Assembly (NCBI GenBank): GCA_903832055.1
Contig: CAILAC010000017.1
Span: forward strand, 62,001 to 126,000
DNA from: an uncultured Acidobacteriota bacterium
Lineage (GTDB): Bacteria; Acidobacteriota; Terriglobia; Terriglobales; Acidobacteriaceae
Direction of reading: 5' to 3'
DNA: 64,000 nt
Made by a program: the position numbers and the translations under genes. The notes under the pieces are model-generated. The model was not told the origin of the DNA, did no database searches, and worked only from the letters and a program-made list of their open reading frames with translations. Of the stretch, positions 35,009 through 45,470 are shown in pieces; positions within the stretch are counted from its first letter, which is position 1, and every line of letters starts with the position of its first letter.

Positions 35009-35674
35009 ATGGCCGACTCCCCTGCTCCTCATACCCATTCCGCTTCAAGCAACAGCGCGCTCAACGAGACCGCGCGCATTGAGGCCTTCTCTGATGGTAT
35101 TTTCTCGATCGCAGCCACGTTGCTGGTCCTTGAACTGAAGCACCCCGCTGCCAATCTCCCCTTCTGGACCGGGCTGCTGCAGAACTGGCCAGGGTATCTG
35201 AGCTTTGTCCTCAGCTTCTTCTTCATTGGCATCATGTGGATCAATCACCACCGCCTCTTCGTCCACATCACCAAGGCTGACGACCTGATGATGGCGGTCA
35301 ATCTCCTGCTGCTCCTGGGCGTGGTCTTCGTTCCCTACCCTACGGCGCTGATGGCAACCTCCATCACCATGCTTGATTCCTCATACTCACGCGATGTCGC
35401 CCTCTTTTATAACGCGACCTACTTCGTCATTTCGCTGCTTTTCAATCTGCTCTGGTACGTCTGCCTCAGCCGTAAGCTGCTCGACGACGACGCCGGCCAC
35501 AAGCACGTACATCAGGCCTCCATTCAGTACGCCGTCGGACCCGGACTCTACCTGGCGTGCCTGGCGATGACCTGGTGGAGCGTCCCACTCAGCCTTGCCA
35601 TGAATGCGGGAATGGCCATCTTCTTCCTGCTGCCGCCGCGACACCGCCCCCTCGCCAAGAGCCACAGTCACTAG
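35009..35674 (+). CDS. TMEM175-family (DUF1211) potassium channel-like protein
   Basis: A 221-residue membrane protein with the family signature RIEAFSDGIFSIAATLLVLE in its first helix (the R-x3-F-S-D-G motif). Further helices lie near residues 55-75, 95-115, 130-150, 170-190 and 195-212, six in total. Bacterial TMEM175 proteins conduct K+ as tetramers. The N-terminus is Ser/Ala rich and the C-terminus His rich. GGAG lies 7 nt before the ATG at 35009. The small gap upstream probably holds the promoters of folP and this gene. Confidence 0.9.
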   Translation: MADSPAPHTHSASSNSALNETARIEAFSDGIFSIAATLLVLELKHPAANLPFWTGLLQNWPGYLSFVLSFFFIGIMWINHHRLFVHITKADDLMMAVNLLLLLGVVFVPYPTALMATSITMLDSSYSRDVALFYNATYFVISLLFNLLWYVCLSRKLLDDDAGHKHVHQASIQYAVGPGLYLACLAMTWWSVPLSLAMNAGMAIFFLLPPRHRPLAKSHSH

Positions 35675-35769
35675 CGCCGCAACTCTCCCCAAATCTGCCC
35701 GCGAGCGTATGCCGCGATACAATCTCCATCAATCGAATGAACTGACCTCAACAGACCGGAGTCCACTGA

Positions 35770-37566
35770 ATGTCTTTCAATTTGCCTCGCACCATCTCAT
35801 CCATCGCGCTCGCCATCGCACTGGCTTCTCCACTGGCTCTGAATGCGGCCGACAAAGATAAGACAGACAAAACCAAGCCAGCCGCTGCCCCAGCTGATCC
35901 ATACACCCAGGTACAGCCGTCCACCGAGACGCTGGACATGAGTGCCTACCAGCGCATCCGCAATGAGGGGTTCAATCACTCGCACATCATGGAATTCGCC
36001 TCGGCTCTGATGGACGGCATTGGCCCCCGCCTTACCGGTTCCCCCAATCTCAAAAAAGCCAACGAGTGGACCCGCGACACACTCACCAAAATCGGCCTTG
36101 AAAACGCGCATCTCGAAGACTGGGGCGAGTTTGGCCTCGGCTGGCAGCAGCTGAATACCTGGGCCCGCATGGTCACGCCCGACACCGCAGTCCTGATCCT
36201 GCAGGCAACCCCCTGGTCGCCCTCGACACCCGGCCCGGTTACCGGCGAAGTCGTCTTCGTCAGCATCCAGTCTGAAAAAGATCTCGACACATACAAGGGC
36301 AAGCTCGCTGGCAAGGTCGTTCTGTATGGAGCCATGCGCGAGGTGCCGCCGCTGGACAAAGCGCTCTTTGAACGCTACACCGAAAAGGAACTGGAAGAGC
36401 TCGCGGCCTTCCCCGTCTCCGCCGGCGCCGGCGGGCTGAGCCCTGAGATGCAGGCCCGCCTCGCCGCCCGCATGGAACGCATGAAGCTCATCGACAAGGT
36501 CGCCCAGTTCTTTGCAGACGAAAAGGTAGCCGCCGTGATCGAGCCCAGCCGCGACGGCAAAAACGGCGGCGGCACGGGCGGCACGCTTTTTGACGACAAT
36601 GGAGCCACCCTTGGACGCACGCCCTACAAGGCCGAAAGCCGCGTGAAGATTCCCGTGGCGGTGGCTGCGATTGAGAGCTACGGCCGCCTCTACCGCCTCA
36701 CCCAGGCCCACGTACCCACGACCGTCGAAATCGATATCGAAACCAAATTCACTGGCGAGCACGAGCACGGCTTTGACACCGTCGCCGAAATCCCCGGCAC
36801 CGACCCGTCGCTCAAGGATCAGGTCGTCATGGTCGGCGGCCACCTCGATAGCTGGATCGCCGGCACCGGAGCCACCGACAACGGCGCAGGAACAGTGGTC
36901 GCCATGGAGGTTGTCCGCATCCTCAAGGCACTCGACATCAAACCCCGCCGCACCATCCGCATCGCCCTCTGGACCGGCGAGGAACAGGGCCTCTTCGGTT
37001 CTAAAGGCTACGCCGATGCCCATTTCGGCTCGGCGCCACTCTCGACCGAACCCGACCAGCTCGCATTGCCTGAATTCATGCGCCGCGCCGCCGGGCCCCT
37101 TGCCCTGAAGCCCGAGCAGAAGCTGGTCTCTGGCTACTTCAACATCGACAACGGTACCGGCAAGATACGCGGCATCTACACCCAGGGCAACCTGGCAATG
37201 GCGCCCATCTTTGCCCAGTGGATGGCCCCGCTCAAGGACCTCGGCGTCACCACTGTGACCAACCAGAACACCGGCGGCACTGACCACCTGAGCTTCGACG
37301 CCGTCGGCGTTCCGGGCTTCCAGTTCATTCAGGACGACATGGACTACGAGAGCCGCACCCACCACTCGAACGACGACACCTTTGAACGCCTGCAGCCCGC
37401 CGACCTCAAGCAGCTTGCCGTCGTCGAAGCCATCTTCGTCTACAACACCGCCCAGCGCGACCAGATGCTGCCCCGCAAACCCCTGCCCCAGCCCGACAAG
37501 GAGCAGGACAAGCGCAAGCCCCTCGAAGGCATCTTCCCCGGCGCAGAAGCAGCAGCCGCGAAGTAA
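35770..37566 (+). CDS. Exported M28-family zinc peptidase
   Basis: A 598-residue protein with a signal peptide ([19 protein letters not shown]). The middle part holds a PA-like domain (residues about 130-300). The M28 domain begins near 340 with metal ligands in [16 protein letters not shown] and [13 protein letters not shown], and the late His in SRTHHSND. This is the usual dizinc aminopeptidase layout, near the plasma glutamate carboxypeptidase type. It probably trims peptides in the periplasm. It ends with a terminator. Confidence 0.93.
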   Translation: MSFNLPRTISSIALAIALASPLALNAADKDKTDKTKPAAAPADPYTQVQPSTETLDMSAYQRIRNEGFNHSHIMEFASALMDGIGPRLTGSPNLKKANEWTRDTLTKIGLENAHLEDWGEFGLGWQQLNTWARMVTPDTAVLILQATPWSPSTPGPVTGEVVFVSIQSEKDLDTYKGKLAGKVVLYGAMREVPPLDKALFERYTEKELEELAAFPVSAGAGGLSPEMQARLAARMERMKLIDKVAQFFADEKVAAVIEPSRDGKNGGGTGGTLFDDNGATLGRTPYKAESRVKIPVAVAAIESYGRLYRLTQAHVPTTVEIDIETKFTGEHEHGFDTVAEIPGTDPSLKDQVVMVGGHLDSWIAGTGATDNGAGTVVAMEVVRILKALDIKPRRTIRIALWTGEEQGLFGSKGYADAHFGSAPLSTEPDQLALPEFMRRAAGPLALKPEQKLVSGYFNIDNGTGKIRGIYTQGNLAMAPIFAQWMAPLKDLGVTTVTNQNTGGTDHLSFDAVGVPGFQFIQDDMDYESRTHHSNDDTFERLQPADLKQLAVVEAIFVYNTAQRDQMLPRKPLPQPDKEQDKRKPLEGIFPGAEAAAAK

Positions 37567-37583
37567 ATCATGTCAAAACAACA

Positions 37584-37620
37584 ACGGCCCGCATGACTCC
37601 CAGGTCACGCGGGCCGTTTC
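37584..37620 (+). terminator. Terminator after the M28 peptidase
   Basis: A 9-bp stem ACGGCCCGC / GCGGGCCGT with a 16-nt loop, followed by TTCGTTT, 18 bp after the stop codon. Confidence 0.72.
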
Positions 37621-37701
37621 GTTTGCTTCTCCCATTGTCATTGCCGAGAAGGAATTTGCGTTCTCTCTTCTGCTTTCCTTCAATAAAAGTCAGGAAAAAC
37701 A

Positions 37702-38040
37702 TCATCCCTTCTTTCGAATCAACTCCAACAGTGTCCCATCGATACGCGTCTGCCACCCGGTTCCAGTCGCTTTGAAATGCTCCACTACCTCCGGCGAAAG
37801 CCGCAACGATATGAGCACCTTGGTCGGAGCTTTCTGCGGTCCTCGCTGGCCACGCCGCACGAGCTTTCCATTTCGCCTCAGATCCGCCCGCGCCAGCCAG
37901 ACGCGAGCAGCTTCCGCATCATTCGGGTCGTAGGGTCCATCCTCGGGGTCATAGGCAATCGCGTCGCCTTCCTTGTAGGCCAGAACACGTTCCCAGTCTG
38001 TCTCGCTGGGTTCAGGGTCGATCTTGCTCATACTGCTCAC
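37702..38040 (-). CDS. brnA: BrnA-family antitoxin
   Basis: Antitoxin and DNA-binding repressor of a BrnT/BrnA pair. The 112-residue protein has the C-terminal ribbon-helix-helix-like segment VLISLRLSPEVVEHF followed by GTGWQTRIDGTLLELI, as in BrnA. The N-terminal 60 residues are acidic and longer than usual. I use the GTG at 38040, with AGGA upstream; the ATG at 38031 is a possible alternative. The start lies inside the toxin gene, whose stop is at 38012, so the two overlap by about 29 bp. BrnA of other bacteria represses its own promoter. Confidence 0.85.
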   Translation of the reverse strand: MSSMSKIDPEPSETDWERVLAYKEGDAIAYDPEDGPYDPNDAEAARVWLARADLRRNGKLVRRGQRGPQKAPTKVLISLRLSPEVVEHFKATGTGWQTRIDGTLLELIRKKG

Positions 38041-38287
38041 GTTCCTCTCTGGATGCCGGGCGAAAGGAGATCACCCGAACCTTCCCGTTTCGCCGGGTAT
38101 ACACCAATGTCAGAACTCTTCCAAACACCAGCGCCAGGGCAACATCCAGCCAACGGGGCTCATCATGCCGACTGGCGTCGTACGTGCATTTATCCGGATC
38201 GTCAAAGACCAAACCTGCATTCCTGAAGTCGAGTCCGTGCTTTTCCAGATTGGACTGACGCTTTGCCTCATCCCATTCGAATACGAT
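38012..38287 (-). CDS. brnT: BrnT-family toxin, without a standard start codon
   Basis: The family RNase toxin fold is complete in the frame 38287-38012 (91 codons): VFEWDEAKRQSNLEKHGLDF, then VFDDPDKCTYDASRHDE, then RVISFRPASREEREQYEQ. No ATG, GTG or TTG precedes the conserved VFEWDE block. The frame begins ATC-GTA directly after a TAA stop (38288-38290). The first standard start is a TTG at 38212, which would delete the conserved first third. So either initiation is at AUC, or the gene is damaged. It is followed by overlapping brnA. Confidence 0.72.
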   Translation of the reverse strand: MVFEWDEAKRQSNLEKHGLDFRNAGLVFDDPDKCTYDASRHDEPRWLDVALALVFGRVLTLVYTRRNGKVRVISFRPASREEREQYEQDRP

Positions 38288-38297
38288 TTAATCGTAT
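38281..38297. promoter_or_regulatory. Palindromic operator at the brnT start
   Basis: A perfect 17-bp inverted repeat ATACGAT-TTA-ATCGTAT lies exactly over the first codons of brnT. It is AT rich compared with the surroundings. BrnA proteins bind palindromes in their own promoter, so this is a good candidate operator. An AT-rich stretch next to it on the brnT-upstream side (TATATTGTAGAT on the minus strand) could be the -10 region. Confidence 0.6.
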
Positions 38298-38422
38298 CTA
38301 CAATATAATTTTCCCGCAAGGGCATTCAATTCGTTCAATAGGAATCAAAGTGACCTCACCGCAACTTCCCCCGCGTATAATCCGCAGTGAGACGCGGCGA
38401 ACCCAACCCGCAGGAGAACCGA

Positions 38423-40051
38423 ATGACCACGCCCCTGACCCAGCTCCCCGCATGGAAAGCCCTCGAAGCCCACGCCGCAGCGACGAAATCCACGACCATC
38501 CGCGATCTTTTCGCCAACGACGCCACGCGCGGCGAGCGCCTCAACGCCGAGGCCGCCGGTCTCTTCCTCGACTACGCCAAGCACCGCGTCACCGATGAGA
38601 CCCTCGCCCTCTTTGCGCAGCTCGCAGAGGAGTCAAGCCTCCGCGCCAAAATCGACGCCATGTTCCGCGGCGACAAGATCAACATCACCGAGAATCGCGC
38701 CGTCCTCCACACCGCCCTGCGAGCGCCCAAATCCCCCACCATCCTCGTCGACGGCGTCAACGTCGTCCCCGAAGTCCACGCCGTCCTGGACAAGATGGCC
38801 GCCTTTGCGGACGAGATTCGCAGCGGCAAATGGCTCGGCCACACCGGCAAGCCCATCAAAAACATCGTCAACATCGGCATCGGCGGCTCTGACCTCGGCC
38901 CCGTCATGGCCTACGAAGCTCTGCGCCACTACGCCCAGCGCGACCTGACGTTCCGCTTCGTATCCAATGTCGACGGGTCTGACTTCGTTGAGGCGGTCCA
39001 CGATCTCGACCAGGAAGAGACCCTCTTCATCGTCGCCTCCAAGACCTTCACCACGCTTGAAACCATGACCAACGCCCACTCCGCCCGCGTCTGGTCGCTC
39101 GCCAAGCTGAAAGAGCACGCCGCCGTCGCGCGCCACTTCGTCGCCGTCAGCACCAACGCAACGGAAGTCGCCAAATTCGGCATTGATACCGCCAACATGT
39201 TCGGCTTCTGGGATTGGGTCGGCGGCCGCTACTCGATGGATTCAGCGATCGGCCTCTCAACCATGGTCGCGCTCGGTACCGACCACTTCCGCGCCCTGCT
39301 CAGCGGTTTCCACGCCATGGACGAGCACTTCCGCACCGCCCCCTTCCTCAAAAACCTGCCCATGCTCATGGGCATGCTCGCCCTCTGGAACACCAATTTC
39401 CAAGGCGCAGAGACGGTCGCCATCCTGCCCTACGACAACTACCTCAAGCGCTTCCCCGCCTACCTGCAGCAACTCACCATGGAGTCAAACGGCAAACACG
39501 TCACGCTCGACGGGCATGTAGTCGACTACAACACCTGCGCCATCTACTGGGGCGAGCCCGGCACCAACGGCCAGCACAGCTTTTACCAGCTCATCCACCA
39601 GGGCACGCGGCTCATTCCCTGTGACTTTATCGGCTTTTACAAGTCGCTCAACCCGCTGGGCAAGCACCATGACCTGCTCATGTCCAACGTCTTCGCCCAG
39701 GCCGAGGCGCTGGCCTTTGGCAAATCCGCCGAGCAGCTCCGGGACGAGGGCATGGCGGAGTGGCTCATCCCCCACCGCACTTTCGTAGGCAACCGCCCGT
39801 CCTCAACCATCCTCGCTGAAAAGATGACTCCCGCGCTCCTGGGCAGCCTCGTTGCGCTCTACGAGCACAACGTCTTCGTCCAGGGAGCCATCTGGCAAAT
39901 TGACTCCTTTGACCAGTGGGGCGTCGAACTCGGCAAAGTCCTCGCCAACCGCATCATCCCCGAGCTCGAAAGCGAGGAAGAGCCAGCCCTCAACCACGAC
40001 AGCTCCACCAACGCCCTCATCCGCAAATACCGCGCCCACAGACGCGCATAA
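38423..40051 (+). CDS. pgi: Glucose-6-phosphate isomerase
   Basis: Interconverts glucose-6-phosphate and fructose-6-phosphate. The protein has 542 residues, the normal length of long-type Pgi. Signatures are [52 protein letters not shown]-like [15 protein letters not shown], and the catalytic C-terminal Lys region WGVELGK. AGGAG lies 6 nt before the ATG at 38423; the longer frame from 38387 includes the SD. It shows no operon partner. Confidence 0.97.
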   Translation: MTTPLTQLPAWKALEAHAAATKSTTIRDLFANDATRGERLNAEAAGLFLDYAKHRVTDETLALFAQLAEESSLRAKIDAMFRGDKINITENRAVLHTALRAPKSPTILVDGVNVVPEVHAVLDKMAAFADEIRSGKWLGHTGKPIKNIVNIGIGGSDLGPVMAYEALRHYAQRDLTFRFVSNVDGSDFVEAVHDLDQEETLFIVASKTFTTLETMTNAHSARVWSLAKLKEHAAVARHFVAVSTNATEVAKFGIDTANMFGFWDWVGGRYSMDSAIGLSTMVALGTDHFRALLSGFHAMDEHFRTAPFLKNLPMLMGMLALWNTNFQGAETVAILPYDNYLKRFPAYLQQLTMESNGKHVTLDGHVVDYNTCAIYWGEPGTNGQHSFYQLIHQGTRLIPCDFIGFYKSLNPLGKHHDLLMSNVFAQAEALAFGKSAEQLRDEGMAEWLIPHRTFVGNRPSSTILAEKMTPALLGSLVALYEHNVFVQGAIWQIDSFDQWGVELGKVLANRIIPELESEEEPALNHDSSTNALIRKYRAHRRA

Positions 40052-40128
40052 CTCCAGCGACGGCCTACGTTTCTTGTGGAAGCGAACCCCCTGAGGGTGG
40101 TACGGTAAGCCCATCCTCAGGAGCCACC

Positions 40129-42120
40129 TTGAACTGCCTTTTCTATCGCCGCGCCTTCGTTCTTCCTCTGCTTCTGCGGGTACTGATCGGCGCCTGCTGT
40201 TTACTCGCGCTTGTGCCTGCGGTATCTGCCCAGACTTTTGACGCGTCCAACCTTCGCAAGCCGTCTGAGATAAGCTCCACCTGGCTCGTCCACGCCGGTG
40301 ACGACCCTGACTTTGCTGCGCCTGATTTCAACGACTCCGGCTGGCTCCGATTCGACCCCAACAAATCGGTGAAGCCGCTCTTTCCCGGCAATCCGCCGGA
40401 AGTCCTCTGGTACCGCATGCATGTGAAAGTCAATCCAGACCAGAAAGACCTGGCCCTGGTCGAGCACCAACTCGCCAGCGCCTTTGAAATCTATGTCAAC
40501 GGACAAAGGTTCTACTCAAACGGCAGTGTAGTGCCCTTTCGTGCCTATACCTATGGCGCGCGCATTCTCAGGCGCTTTCCCGATTCCGCAGTCGCTTCCG
40601 GTTCGCTGGTAATTGCGTTGCGCGTTCATATAGCGCGCATCGAATGGGAGGGGACAGGCCCCGGCTATGCCGCAGAGAACCTCATGATCGGACCTGAAGA
40701 ATCGTTGCGGGAAAATATCTGGCTCACCATCATCGGGAGCAGCGCCTCCGGCTGGATCACCCAGGCCCTGGGGCTTGCTTTGGGCATCGTAGCCCTTGCC
40801 CTGTTTACCGCTCAGCCACGGCAAAAGGAATATTTGTGGATCTTCCTGCAGTTCCTGGCCATCGCCTGCACAATTCCCCTGTCGGCGCTTGAGCTGACCC
40901 GGAACGTGCATGTGTACTGGGAGTCCATTCGGCAGTTTCTGATCATCGCTTCCATCTTTTTTGAAGTGCTCATGTTTCTGGCCTTCCTGCGTCTGCGCTT
41001 TGGTTGGTGGGCGCGGGGCATGACCGCAGCAGCCGTAGCAGGACTCTGCATTTCATGGTTCGGCCAGGCCCAGGGCTCGATTTCGCTTGCCGGGGCGATT
41101 CTCGGCCAGGTTCCACTACTGTCTCTCATCGCGGGAGTCCTCCCAACCATGCTGATTGGGCATTTCCGCAAGGGCAATCGCGAGGCCGGGATCCTGCTGA
41201 TCCCGATCCTGCTATCGAGCTTGTCGATCTACATTCAATTGGCTCTGCTTGGCCTTTCGGCGATTCCGTCGCTGAATGCACTCGCCGTTCGACTGACCCT
41301 GCTGATCTTCAATCTTCAGGCAGGGCCGTTTGTTTTCAGCCTCAACCAGGTTGGGGTCCTGCTTTACCTGCTGTCCCTGGCCATCATCATGGTGCTGCGC
41401 TCCACCCGCATGAGCCGCCAGCAGGCGCTGGTCGAGGGAGAACTGGCCGCCGCCCGTGAAGTGCAGCAGGTCATCCTGCCCGAGCAGGCCGAGCACGTTC
41501 CCGGCTTTGGAATTGAGAGTGTCTATCAGCCTGCCCAGCAGGTCGGCGGAGACTTTTTCCAGATCATTCCGCTCGCTGAGGGCGGCATGCTGCTGGTCCT
41601 GGGGGATGTTGCCGGCAAGGGGCTACCCGCTGCCATGCTGGTTTCCATGCTCGTCGGGGCCATTCGCACCGCTGCCGCACACACCCATAACCCCGCTGAA
41701 CTCCTCGCCAGCCTCAATGAGCGACTCGTAGGACGCACCAATGGCAGCTTCTCGACCGCGCTGGTGGCGCACTTCACCCGCGACGGCCTTGTGACCATCG
41801 CCAACGCCGGACATCTCTCACCCTACCTCGACGGCCAGGAAATTGAGCTTGCCGGCGCGCTCCCGCTCGGAATCCAGGGCGGCGTCAGCTACGATTCACA
41901 AGAGTTCCACCTCGCGCACGGCAGTCGGCTCACCTTCTACTCCGACGGCGTCATTGAGGCACAGAACGCACAAGGGGAACTCTTCGGATTTGCCCGCGGA
42001 CAGGAAGTCTCAATCCAACCCGCCAAAGAAATCGCCCTTTCGGCAGCCGCATTTGGCCAGACCGATGACATTACAGTCGTTGCAATTACCCGGCAGGCAG
42101 CGCTGGCCAACGCTGCCTGA
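40129..42120 (+). CDS. Membrane sensor protein phosphatase: jelly-roll + 7TM + SpoIIE/PP2C (second copy)
   Basis: A 663-residue protein homologous to the one at 22112-24199. I use the TTG at 40129, with AGGAG about 6 nt upstream. A signal segment (LLLRVLIGACCLLALVPAVSA) follows. The periplasmic jelly-roll has DPDFAAPDFNDSGWLRFDP and ASAFEIYVNGQRF. Seven membrane helices follow, then a helical linker (ELAAAREVQQVILPEQ) and SpoIIE: GGDFFQI, GDVAGKGLPAAML, NAGHLSPY, FGQTDDITVVAI. It lies 77 bp after pgi but is probably a separate unit. It may control a partner-switching pathway. Confidence 0.86.
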   Translation: MNCLFYRRAFVLPLLLRVLIGACCLLALVPAVSAQTFDASNLRKPSEISSTWLVHAGDDPDFAAPDFNDSGWLRFDPNKSVKPLFPGNPPEVLWYRMHVKVNPDQKDLALVEHQLASAFEIYVNGQRFYSNGSVVPFRAYTYGARILRRFPDSAVASGSLVIALRVHIARIEWEGTGPGYAAENLMIGPEESLRENIWLTIIGSSASGWITQALGLALGIVALALFTAQPRQKEYLWIFLQFLAIACTIPLSALELTRNVHVYWESIRQFLIIASIFFEVLMFLAFLRLRFGWWARGMTAAAVAGLCISWFGQAQGSISLAGAILGQVPLLSLIAGVLPTMLIGHFRKGNREAGILLIPILLSSLSIYIQLALLGLSAIPSLNALAVRLTLLIFNLQAGPFVFSLNQVGVLLYLLSLAIIMVLRSTRMSRQQALVEGELAAAREVQQVILPEQAEHVPGFGIESVYQPAQQVGGDFFQIIPLAEGGMLLVLGDVAGKGLPAAMLVSMLVGAIRTAAAHTHNPAELLASLNERLVGRTNGSFSTALVAHFTRDGLVTIANAGHLSPYLDGQEIELAGALPLGIQGGVSYDSQEFHLAHGSRLTFYSDGVIEAQNAQGELFGFARGQEVSIQPAKEIALSAAAFGQTDDITVVAITRQAALANAA

Positions 42121-42137
42121 GGCTGCGGGGGCCCTGT

Positions 42138-43502
42138 CTAGTAGTCAATCCCCTTCAAAAAGTCCTGTGTCGGCACGTATTGGTAGCGGCTCGGATCCGC
42201 CTTCACCAGCGCGTCGGCGTACTGGTTGTAGACCGTGCCGCGCTCATTCCGCTGGCTGTCTTGAATCACTGTCTGGTCCAGCAGATAGTTGCTGAAGGCC
42301 GCGTTGTTCCGGTCCTGTGAATCCTGCTGGTTTTGATACGCCTGCTGGTGAATATCCCAAGCCGCATGGCTCGCATCGGCCTGAATCTTTGCCCGCTCCC
42401 CAATCGCGTGGATATTGTCGATGTTTTGTCTGGTCTCAGCGTTGATCACGGCATCATTGGTGCGATAGCTCTGGAAGATGGCGTGTAGAGTAGGGTTTTC
42501 CTTGGCCAGCAGAGGTTCCGGCAGAGAGACCTGGTTGATTGTCACCGCGTAGGTTCCCGGCATGAAGGGCGGCTGAATACACATGTAGATCGATGTGTAC
42601 ATCACGCCCTTGCCATCATGCTGGTCAACATGGGCGTTGAAAAGATTGCAGTTATTCGCCTGTTTCTGCGTATCAATCAGCTCAATCGAAGCGGGCTGCT
42701 GGCGCTGTTTGGCATGGAGCTGTGCCGAGACAGCCTTGAGCGTCTGGAACGGGTCCGTCCCGTACGGGACCGCCACATACATCCCCGGCAGCGGCATCCG
42801 TCCGCCCTGCGTCTCCATTTGAATCATCTGCCGCTGCTGCGGATTGTTTGGGTCCATCACCGGCACATACATGCCAATCACCAGGAATTCGCCATTTGGC
42901 CCCGTCGCCTGAACGGTCCCCTGCTGAGCGCCTGCAATCTTCCAGCCCTCCGGCAGGCCAATGCTGCCGCTGTTGTCGGGAAAAGCAGTTTGGTGAAGCG
43001 CCGCAACTGGAGCAGAGCCCTGCGAAGCGCCAGCGGCCGACTTGGACGAATTGGCGGGCGCAGGATGCCAAACTTCGTTCAGCTTCTTCATCATCGGGTT
43101 GGCAGTCGTCGCAAAGCGCTGCGCATCATCGTAGATTACCGCCGCAGTCGGCTGACCACCCTGCAAGGAGACGACGACCATCCCTGCCATCGGCTTGTTG
43201 CCCTGATTCTTTGCCGTCAGCGTGAAGAATGTTGCAATCGAGTCACTGCCCTTGGTATGGAAAAACTTGCCCACCTGCGGCTTGTCGCCAAAGTGCCCAT
43301 GCACCTGCCGCAGCATGAAGCCCATAGCCCCCTGGAGCGTACTCTGCCCAGAGACCGCCCCATAGACGATCTCTCCGCCGCCCGGGTTGTGGATCGTCTG
43401 GAGACTGTCATCGACGGCCCATGCCGAACTGCTCAACAAAAAGAGCGCACACCCGAGGGCACACGCTCTTTTCTTCAAATTGAAGAACCAATCAGCGCTC
43501 AT
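42138..43502 (-). CDS. Exported protein of unknown function
   Basis: A 454-residue protein with a signal peptide (MSADWFFNLKKRACALGCALFLLSSSAWA, cut near VDD); AGGAG lies 7 nt before the ATG at 43502. It is Gln/Asn/Ala rich, with the central segment GLPEGWKIAGAQQGTVQATG resembling a short ligand-binding domain. The C-terminal 130 residues are a helical, Asn/Gln/Asp-rich tail (IHQQAYQNQQDSQDRNN) with a coiled-coil look. No catalytic motif is visible. It ends 17 bp from the convergent phosphatase gene. Confidence 0.75.
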   Translation of the reverse strand: MSADWFFNLKKRACALGCALFLLSSSAWAVDDSLQTIHNPGGGEIVYGAVSGQSTLQGAMGFMLRQVHGHFGDKPQVGKFFHTKGSDSIATFFTLTAKNQGNKPMAGMVVVSLQGGQPTAAVIYDDAQRFATTANPMMKKLNEVWHPAPANSSKSAAGASQGSAPVAALHQTAFPDNSGSIGLPEGWKIAGAQQGTVQATGPNGEFLVIGMYVPVMDPNNPQQRQMIQMETQGGRMPLPGMYVAVPYGTDPFQTLKAVSAQLHAKQRQQPASIELIDTQKQANNCNLFNAHVDQHDGKGVMYTSIYMCIQPPFMPGTYAVTINQVSLPEPLLAKENPTLHAIFQSYRTNDAVINAETRQNIDNIHAIGERAKIQADASHAAWDIHQQAYQNQQDSQDRNNAAFSNYLLDQTVIQDSQRNERGTVYNQYADALVKADPSRYQYVPTQDFLKGIDY

Positions 43503-43578
43503 TGCAAACTCCTGCCCGGAAGGTAAGCCAGGCCCACTGCACGATTCTGCGCAGAACGGGCACAAAAGGCCTCATGGG

Positions 43579-44202
43579 CTAGTAATAAAGATACTTCCTC
43601 CAGCGGTCATCGCCCCGGCCCAGCATGCGCATGATCTGTCGACTGGTATGCAAGCTGAACGAGCGCGGCTCTTTCTGCAGCTTCATGTCGTTGATCTCGC
43701 TCAGCAGCCGGTTGCCCTTGCGACGGTTGCAGCCATGGCAGCACGCGACCAGGTTTTCCCAGGTCGAATTGCCGCCCCTTGAACGCGGAATCACGTGGTC
43801 CAGCGTCAGTTCGCCGGAGGGCAGCACCACCGAGCAGTACTGGCAGGTGTTGCGGTCGCGCAGCAGAATATTTTTGCGCGACAGCGCCCGCGTCTGGTGC
43901 GGAATGCGGCGGTACTCCAGCAGCCGGATCACTGACGGCATCGCCATGCGGCTGCGCTGCGCATGCAGCATCAGTCCGTGTTCCTCTTCGGTTTTGGCCA
44001 CGCCCTTCAGCACCAGCACCAGTGCCCTGCGCGCTCCGCAAATGTTGATCGGCTCGTAGGATGCGTTCAACACCAGCACCGGCATCTGCATCACCTGGGG
44101 CGATTGGGTCCAGGTCTGCGTGTCTCCCTGCGTGACATGGGCCGCGGCTTTGGCGAGTGACTTCTGTTTACGGGCATGTATCATGGCTTTTCCCAGCGAC
44201 AT
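43579..44202 (-). CDS. HNH endonuclease
   Basis: A 207-residue protein of the group often seen as single-copy housekeeping-like genes. The HNH core is [20 protein letters not shown] followed by [20 protein letters not shown] and CNRRKGN. This gives the Cys pairs of a zinc-stabilised fold, catalytic His in LDHV and Asn in ENLV. The N-terminal [21 protein letters not shown] is a family-specific block. Known relatives nick DNA, but the role is unclear. Two alternative starts exist; I keep the ATG at 44202. Confidence 0.9.
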   Translation of the reverse strand: MSLGKAMIHARKQKSLAKAAAHVTQGDTQTWTQSPQVMQMPVLVLNASYEPINICGARRALVLVLKGVAKTEEEHGLMLHAQRSRMAMPSVIRLLEYRRIPHQTRALSRKNILLRDRNTCQYCSVVLPSGELTLDHVIPRSRGGNSTWENLVACCHGCNRRKGNRLLSEINDMKLQKEPRSFSLHTSRQIMRMLGRGDDRWRKYLYY

Positions 44203-44228
44203 CGCTTCCCCTCGTAAAAGTCGGTCTA

Positions 44229-45281
44229 TCAGGTTCCCTGCACTGCATGAACGGTTACTGTCTTGGCGGGTGCCACCCCTTGCAGAGCACCCTCCCCTAT
44301 CGAAAGCCGAATAAACTTCCTGTCGTCGCGCATCATCTGCGGCACCCGCCGCTGCGCCCGCGCCAGGGTTGCCACGCGCACTGAAGCCGCGCCGGCCTCC
44401 ACCAAGATCCGGCTGCAGGCCCGCGCCGTCGCGCCGGTCGTCAAAATGTCATCCACCAGCAAAATGTGCCGCCCCCGCACCATCGCGGCGTCCGAGACAA
44501 AAAAAGCGCCGCGCAGATTCTGGCGACGCTGGCGAGGGGTGAGCCCCGATTGGCTCTCAGTGGATCGTTGCCGCACGAGAGCCATCGGCGACACCTCCAG
44601 CTTCCACTCTGGCCGCGTCACGCTCAGCACCTTCACAGCCTCTTTTGCCAGCACCCGCGCCTGGTTAAATCCGCGTTCCGCCATCCGCCCGCGATGCAGC
44701 GGCACTGGAACCACCAGCATCTCCCGCGGTGCCCCATCCCCCAGTTGCTCAATCGCCTCAGCCAGCCGCGCCCCCAAAGGACGCGCCAGCGCCCTGATGC
44801 GGTCATATTTCAGCGCGTGAATTGCACCACGCATCGCCCCCTCATACACCCCATAGCTCACCGCTTCCACATAGGAGGGCGGAGCCATGCGGCAGGCCCG
44901 GCAATAGGCCGCTTCCCCCGCAACATTGGGCGTGAACAGGTCTTCCCCGCAGCGCGCACAGCAATTCGCCCGCTCTGTCTGAAGTTCAGACCAGCAAACA
45001 TCGCATACCGGTGTGGATGAAAGATTCGAAAGGAAGGAGGAACACAGTGAACAGCGGGAGGGAAGAAGCGCACAACTCAGTACATGACCCAGTCCACTCA
45101 GCAAGCCCGTCGGCGTTAATCCTTTTCGCCGCGACAGATCTCCGCGAGTGAAGAAGCTTCGCGACTCTCCGCGACGCTCAGAACCGTTTTTGTGGAAGAA
45201 AGGGTTGCTACTGAAGTCGCACCTCAATCTCGGCCAGCTGGTCCACGCTGCCCTTGGCGCTAGTATACGCAGACCCCGCAA
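44229..45281 (-). CDS. comF: ComF-family phosphoribosyltransferase-like protein
   Basis: ComF proteins are needed for natural competence in some bacteria. The C-terminal domain has the PRPP signature [18 protein letters not shown] and [18 protein letters not shown]. The N-terminal zinc finger is built from [18 protein letters not shown] and CRAC. The ORF gives 350 residues, but the first 70 are basic and unlike the family. The true start may lie near the TTG at residue 59 ([11 protein letters not shown]). The usual length is 220-260 residues. It sits 26 bp from the HNH gene in the same direction. Confidence 0.9.
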   Translation of the reverse strand: MRGLRILAPRAAWTSWPRLRCDFSSNPFFHKNGSERRGESRSFFTRGDLSRRKGLTPTGLLSGLGHVLSCALLPSRCSLCSSFLSNLSSTPVCDVCWSELQTERANCCARCGEDLFTPNVAGEAAYCRACRMAPPSYVEAVSYGVYEGAMRGAIHALKYDRIRALARPLGARLAEAIEQLGDGAPREMLVVPVPLHRGRMAERGFNQARVLAKEAVKVLSVTRPEWKLEVSPMALVRQRSTESQSGLTPRQRRQNLRGAFFVSDAAMVRGRHILLVDDILTTGATARACSRILVEAGAASVRVATLARAQRRVPQMMRDDRKFIRLSIGEGALQGVAPAKTVTVHAVQGT

Positions 45282-45470
45282 AGGAAAGCTATGACTTAGA
45301 TCAGTTCACAGCAAATTCATTGAAGTGCCTCGCTCCCGGCAACCCGCCACCGCGCAGGGAACAGGGTCCAAATGCCAACCGTCAAATTGCCCGGCTATAC
45401 TTGCAGGCGATATATTCCGACCCGCCACAGCGCATCGGAAAGTCTCTGGGAAAACTTTTTGGGGGCAAAA

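Noticed and set aside
35797-37365. 522-residue minus-strand frame opposite the M28 peptidase
   Set aside because: Shadow of the peptidase; lacks any motif.
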